DNA from: Phyllobacterium sp. T1293
Lineage (GTDB): Bacteria; Pseudomonadota; Alphaproteobacteria; Rhizobiales; Rhizobiaceae
Assembly (NCBI RefSeq): GCF_020731415.2
Contig: NZ_CP088273.1
Location: 2,919,001 to 2,983,000, forward strand
DNA: 64,000 bases
Reading direction: 5' to 3'
Position numbers and translations under genes: made by a program. The notes beneath the pieces were generated by a model. That model had not been told where the DNA came from. It was given only the letters and a program-made list of their open reading frames with translations, and searched no databases. Positions 60,394 to 64,000 of this stretch are shown here, piece after piece. The first letter of the stretch is position 1, and each line of letters starts with the position of its first letter.

Positions 60394-61047
60394 ATGACAT
60401 TGATCCAGATATTCAATTATGCGGGCGTTTTTGTCTTTGCTGCCACGGGCGGTCTTGCTGCCTCGCGCCGCCAGCTTGATATCATCGCCTTTGTGTTTCT
60501 TGCTGCGGTAACAGGCATTGGCGGCGGCACTCTGCGCGATCTCATTCTCGGAGTTCCGGTCTTTTGGGTGAGGGAGCCCGGCTATATCCTCGTCTGCGCC
60601 GCAGCAGCGGTCATCGTCTATTTCTCCGCCAATCTGCTGGAATCGCGTTACCGGCTTTTGCTCTGGCTTGATGCGCTGGGACTTGCCGCCTACAGCGTGA
60701 TGGGTGCAGCCAAGGGCTTGGCACTTGGATTTGATCCGGCAATTGCCGTTGTCACCGGTATTCTAACGGCCACATTTGGCGGCGTGTTGCGCGATATTGT
60801 ATCGGGGGAACCATCTGTGCTGATGCGGCGTGAAATTTACGTAACGGCAGCCCTTGCCGGATCGGCCGCCTATACGATCCTGCTTGGACTTTCGGCAGGG
60901 CCAGAAATTTCGGCGCTGCTCGCCGCCCTCACCGCTTTCACGGTGCGCGGCGGCGCGCTGTATTTTGGCTGGACGCTACCCAACTACCACAAGCCGGGCC
61001 GCACGCCTGAAGAACTCAAGCGTGACGGCATTGTGCGGTCAGAGTAA
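60394..61047 (+). CDS. Trimeric intracellular cation channel family protein (UPF0126, YicG-like)
   Basis: A 217-residue inner-membrane protein of two repeated UPF0126 halves (FAATGGLAASRRQLD...TGIGGGTLRDLILG and YSVMGAAKGLALGF...TATFGGVLRDIVSGE), each with three TM segments. Bacterial homologues of TRIC channels form trimeric cation pores; a role in glycine uptake has been proposed for some. It stands between the grpE terminator and the converging adenosine kinase gene, which it overlaps by 9 bases. Confidence 0.88.
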   Translation: MTLIQIFNYAGVFVFAATGGLAASRRQLDIIAFVFLAAVTGIGGGTLRDLILGVPVFWVREPGYILVCAAAAVIVYFSANLLESRYRLLLWLDALGLAAYSVMGAAKGLALGFDPAIAVVTGILTATFGGVLRDIVSGEPSVLMRREIYVTAALAGSAAYTILLGLSAGPEISALLAALTAFTVRGGALYFGWTLPNYHKPGRTPEELKRDGIVRSE

Positions 61048-62031
61048 TCCGGCCTGCTGCGCAGCAATCTTCAGATTTTGCGCCGGGCGCGGGCCAATCT
61101 GCTGGATGACAAGACCGGCTGTCAGCGAACCCAGTTTTGCGCAATCGGTCAATGACCGGCCATTGGTATAGCCGAACAGAAAGCCCGATGCGTAGAGATC
61201 GCCGGCACCCGTCGTATCGACCAGTTCGGCAATCTCGATAGCGGGAACCGCGACAGTTTCATCCTTCGAAACAACAACCGAGCCCTTTTCGGAACGCGTG
61301 ATGGCGGCCAGTTTGCAATCCTTGCGGATGGCATTGAGACCCTTTTCGAAGTCGTCGGTCTGATACAGCGATTTGAGTTCCGCCTCGTTGGCGAAGACGA
61401 TATCAACCGTGCCTGAGCGCATCAGATCGAGGAATTCCTCGCGATAACGATCAACGCAGAACGGATCTGATAGCGTCATTGATACTTCGCGCTTGTGCTC
61501 ATGAGCAATCTTTGCCGAGAGGCGGATGGCTTCCTTGGCCCGGGGCGGGTCCCACAGATAACCTTCGAAATAAGTCACTTTGGCTTCTGATACTTTTGAA
61601 CTTTCCACATCTTCCGGCCCAAGCTCGACGCAGGCACCAAGATAGGTGTTCATGGAACGCTCGCCATCGGGCGTTACGAAAATCATGGACCGGGCCGTGG
61701 GCGGCGGTGCTTTCAGAACGCGCGTGTCGAAAGCGACGCCCTGCGCACGGATGTCATGGGTAAAGATATGGCCGAGCGGGTCATCGGCAACCTTGCCGAA
61801 ATAGGCAGCACGGCCACCGAGGCTGGCAACGCCTGCCGCCGTATTGCCCGCGCTTCCGCCTGATGCTTCGATCGCCGGCCCCATGCGCTCATACAGAAAT
61901 TCCGCACGGTCGGCATCGATCAGATTCATCGCATTTTTGATGATACCGTTCTTGACGATAAAATCATCATCCGTGCGGGCTATGATATCGACAATGGCAT
62001 TGCCGATGCAAAGCACGTCATAACTCGACAT
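61039..62031 (-). CDS. Adenosine kinase (PfkB family)
   Basis: A 330-residue ribokinase-family protein. VLCIGNAIVDIIARTDDDF starts the fold; the GGSAGNTAAGVASLGG motif binds substrate and DTTGAGDLYASGFLFGY carries the catalytic Asp and anion hole. This subgroup is annotated as adenosine kinase in Brucellaceae and relatives. It would phosphorylate adenosine in purine salvage. It is convergent with the channel gene and divergent from the EI24 gene. Confidence 0.92.
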   Translation of the reverse strand: MSSYDVLCIGNAIVDIIARTDDDFIVKNGIIKNAMNLIDADRAEFLYERMGPAIEASGGSAGNTAAGVASLGGRAAYFGKVADDPLGHIFTHDIRAQGVAFDTRVLKAPPPTARSMIFVTPDGERSMNTYLGACVELGPEDVESSKVSEAKVTYFEGYLWDPPRAKEAIRLSAKIAHEHKREVSMTLSDPFCVDRYREEFLDLMRSGTVDIVFANEAELKSLYQTDDFEKGLNAIRKDCKLAAITRSEKGSVVVSKDETVAVPAIEIAELVDTTGAGDLYASGFLFGYTNGRSLTDCAKLGSLTAGLVIQQIGPRPAQNLKIAAQQAGLL

Positions 62032-62250
62032 GAAAACTCCAGGATTGATTCAATTGCAGTTCTTGGCCTCTCACGGTCCGATTCTGACATTTGCATGGTT
62101 CGCCTGATGTCAAATTCGTTCCATTCATTTGCCAAGTCCTAGCGGGAACGATAGGCGTTGACTACCCCCAATAAGTGTCACCGCCTTGTCTGCGCCGAAG
62201 TCGTTCCCTATGTCGGAAGTTCCCGAGTGGCCAAAAAGGATGATGGCACA

Positions 62251-62967
62251 ATGATCTTTGAAAGCGCACGCGCCGCCGCTAGCCATCTGTTTCGGCCGGA
62301 ATTTCGATCCGTGCTGTGGAAATCACTCGGGATGACCATTCTGCTGCTCATCGGAGCGTGGTTTGGACTGCGGGAATTGTTTGAAGTGCTGGCTCTGCCG
62401 TTTTTCGATCAGTGGATGCCAGATATGCCATCCTGGGCCGGTTGGTTTGGTTTTATTGCAGCAATTCTTGCCAGTATTGCCCTTGCGCTTGGGCTGGCCC
62501 TGCTGATTGCTCCGGTTTCAGCCATTGTTGCCGGGCTGTTTCTCGACGACGTGGCGGAAGTTGTGGAAAAGTCAGATTATCCGCTCGATCCGAGAGGCCG
62601 CCCGCTGCCGGTGCTGCGCTCCTTCGTGCTTTCGCTGAAGTTTATGGGCGTCGTTATCATCGGGAATATCATCGCTCTGCTGATGCTTTTGATCCCCGGC
62701 GTCAACATCATCGCGTTCTTCATGGTCAATGGCTATCTGCTCGGTCGCGAATTCTTCGAATTTGCCGCCATGCGGTTTCGCCCGGAAATGGAAGCCAAGG
62801 CGCTGCGGTCAAAACATTCGATAACAGTGTTTCTCGCCGGACTTGTGATTGCCGCCTTCATGGCCATCCCAATCCTTAATCTGCTGACACCATTGTTTGC
62901 AGCCGCGATGATGGTGCATCTGCACAAGGCAGTGGCCCAATCGGAACCGCCTGCCGCATTGCGCTAG
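62251..62967 (+). CDS. EI24-domain membrane protein (CysZ-like)
   Basis: A 238-residue inner-membrane protein with four to six TM segments. FESARAAASHLFRPEFRSVLWKS is the family-like start, PVSAIVAGLFLDDVAEVVE the conserved central motif, and GYLLGREFFEFAAMR follows. CysZ transports sulfate in E. coli, but many alphaproteobacterial EI24 proteins are not tested. The frame is open from 62158, but MIFESAR at 62251 is where family similarity begins. It overlaps nth at the ends by 4 bases. Confidence 0.85.
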   Translation: MIFESARAAASHLFRPEFRSVLWKSLGMTILLLIGAWFGLRELFEVLALPFFDQWMPDMPSWAGWFGFIAAILASIALALGLALLIAPVSAIVAGLFLDDVAEVVEKSDYPLDPRGRPLPVLRSFVLSLKFMGVVIIGNIIALLMLLIPGVNIIAFFMVNGYLLGREFFEFAAMRFRPEMEAKALRSKHSITVFLAGLVIAAFMAIPILNLLTPLFAAAMMVHLHKAVAQSEPPAALR

Positions 62968-63731
62968 AAGACTTGGGGCGGCAGAGGCACCAGCGGCGCC
63001 GGCATTTCCGATGTTTTTTCAGCTGATTTGCAGATATCGGCGATGACACAGGCGGCGCATTCGGGTTTACGGGCTTTGCAGACGTAGCGGCCATGCAGAA
63101 TCAGCCAGTGATGGGCGTGATAAAGATATTCCGCCGGGATGATTTTCATCAGCTTGGCTTCCACCTGATCCGGCGTCTTGCCGGGCGCTAGGCCAAGCCG
63201 GTTGCCGATGCGGAATATATGCGTATCAACGGCCATCGTTGCCTGCCCGAACGCCATGCTGAGCACGACATTGGCCGTCTTGCGGCCAACGCCGGGAAGC
63301 TTGACCAATTCGTCGCGATCATCAGGCACCTGACTGCCATAATCGCGGATCAGGGCTTCCGAGAGCGCGATGACATTCTTCGCCTTGTTGCGCCAAAGGC
63401 CGATGGTGCGGATATATTCGCCCAGTTTTTCCACGCCAAGATCCAGCATTTTTTCCGGCGTATCAGCCACCTTGAACAGCGCGCGTGTTGCCTTGTTGAC
63501 CCCGACATCGGTTGCCTGAGCGGAAAGCGCAACCGCGACAAGCAGTGTGAAGGCGTTGACATGTTCAAGCTCGCCCTTGGGCTCCGGGCGCTGGATGGAG
63601 AACCGGCGAAAAATCTCATGAATCTCATCAGCCGTATAGCGCGTACCCGTGACAAGGCGTGGCTTCTTTGCCGGTTTTCCGGCAATTGCACTCACGTCAA
63701 TCTGATCAACTTTGCTCTTGGGATTTTCCAT
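62964..63731 (-). CDS. nth: Endonuclease III (Nth)
   Basis: A 255-residue DNA glycosylase/AP lyase for oxidised pyrimidines. LPGVGRKTANVVLSMAFGQATMAVDTHIFRI is the helix-hairpin-helix with catalytic Lys and Asp. The [4Fe-4S] loop CKARKPECAACVIADIC closes the protein. An N-terminal extension of about 30 residues (KSKVDQIDVSAIAGKPAKKPR) precedes the core. GAAGGGTC before this ATG favours it over upstream frames starting at 63875. Confidence 0.94.
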   Translation of the reverse strand: MENPKSKVDQIDVSAIAGKPAKKPRLVTGTRYTADEIHEIFRRFSIQRPEPKGELEHVNAFTLLVAVALSAQATDVGVNKATRALFKVADTPEKMLDLGVEKLGEYIRTIGLWRNKAKNVIALSEALIRDYGSQVPDDRDELVKLPGVGRKTANVVLSMAFGQATMAVDTHIFRIGNRLGLAPGKTPDQVEAKLMKIIPAEYLYHAHHWLILHGRYVCKARKPECAACVIADICKSAEKTSEMPAPLVPLPPQVF

Positions 63732-63753
63732 GACCCTTCTATACTCAAGCGTC

Positions 63754-64000
63754 ATGAGCCAAACAATGAACCCAATTGACGCTGCTATGCGCAATGAAGA
63801 GGAAATTTTCCGCGCCCTTCTTGTGCCGCACCGTTCGCTTGGACAAAAAGGGTTTCTCATTGTCATGGCTGCCATCGGCGGCTCGAGTTTTCTGACCGGA
63901 CTGTTCTTCCTTTCGCTTGGCGCATGGCCTGTTTTCGGCTTCTTCGGGCTTGATGTGCTTTTGGTCTACCTTGCCTTCCGCATGAATTATTCGGCAGCGA
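63754..64000 (+). CDS. DUF2244 membrane protein, 5' part (runs off the window)
   Basis: An open frame of 82 codons from ATG 63754 to the right edge. It reads MSQTMNPIDAAMRNEEEIFRALLVPHRSLGQ, then two adjacent hydrophobic helices (GFLIVMAAIGGSSFLTGLFFLSLGAWP and FGLDVLLVYLAFR), the layout of DUF2244 proteins. The function is unknown. It is divergent from nth with only 22 bp between starts, so the promoters must overlap. Confidence 0.85.
   Translation, partial: MSQTMNPIDAAMRNEEEIFRALLVPHRSLGQKGFLIVMAAIGGSSFLTGLFFLSLGAWPVFGFFGLDVLLVYLAFRMNYSAA

Overview
The window comes from an alphaproteobacterium of the Hyphomicrobiales (Rhizobiales), most likely near Brucella/Ochrobactrum and Phyllobacterium. 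The evidence is the neighbourhood rph-rdgB-hemW-rsmI-yraN with hrcA-grpE, the cysG-DUF2849-cysI-cysH-DUF934 sulfite operon, small-Hsp with DUF1150, tamA-tamB, RpoH promoters of the CTTGAA-N17-CCATAT type, and dispersed intergenic palindromes. The genus is not settled. It reads as chromosomal housekeeping and catabolic DNA, densely coded on both strands. I saw no tRNA, rRNA, IS element, prophage or CRISPR array.

Layout. 1-3257: the end of an unidentified gene, then an SDR dehydrogenase, an FAH-family hydrolase and an MFS sugar-acid transporter, probably a deoxy-sugar-acid pathway. 3411-9940: tamB and tamA, coupled by a 4-base overlap. 10259-11002: a probable toxin-antitoxin pair (DUF4160 / DUF2442-HTH) with a paired operator on its promoter. 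11027-14969: dadA behind a tandem glycine riboswitch, a divergent stand-alone Lrp-type RAM protein, and ilvD. 14987-23949: an Na+/H+ antiporter, a FadD acyl-CoA ligase with a long Lys/Ala/Pro-rich N-terminal extension, a VOC protein, an AstE-like/HAD pair, pgi and a small lipoprotein. 24211-26392: CoxG and a GMC oxidoreductase.

26619-40081 is a coherent pyrimidine-use locus. preT-preA reduce uracil/thymine. Dihydropyrimidinase opens the ring, beta-ureidopropionase removes the carbamoyl group, and an omega-aminotransferase converts beta-alanine. A NMT1/SsuA-type ABC importer (ATPase, two permeases, binding protein), with a GNAT acetyltransferase inside the operon, probably supplies the base. 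The regulator is a close RutR homologue. A 13/14 match to the RutR operator lies in its divergent promoter region and two weaker direct repeats lie upstream of preT. An acetoacetate decarboxylase with canonical catalytic residues sits in the middle, bracketed by repeat elements.

40148-48896: an RND efflux pump and its adaptor, pncB, the heat-shock Hsp20/DUF1150 pair, a nucleoside hydrolase and an L,D-transpeptidase. 48922-53683: the assimilatory sulfate-reduction operon. 54017-61047: yraN, rsmI, hemW, rdgB, a VOC gene, rph, then divergent hrcA and grpE, and a TRIC-like channel. 61039-64000: adenosine kinase, an EI24/CysZ-like membrane protein, nth and the start of a DUF2244 gene that runs off the end.

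Six copies of a 110-205 bp inverted-repeat element, with arms built on GGTTCGTGGTTCGACAAGC, lie between genes. They form two subfamilies. A different CTAG-bounded double-hairpin element separates hsp20 from the DUF1150 gene.
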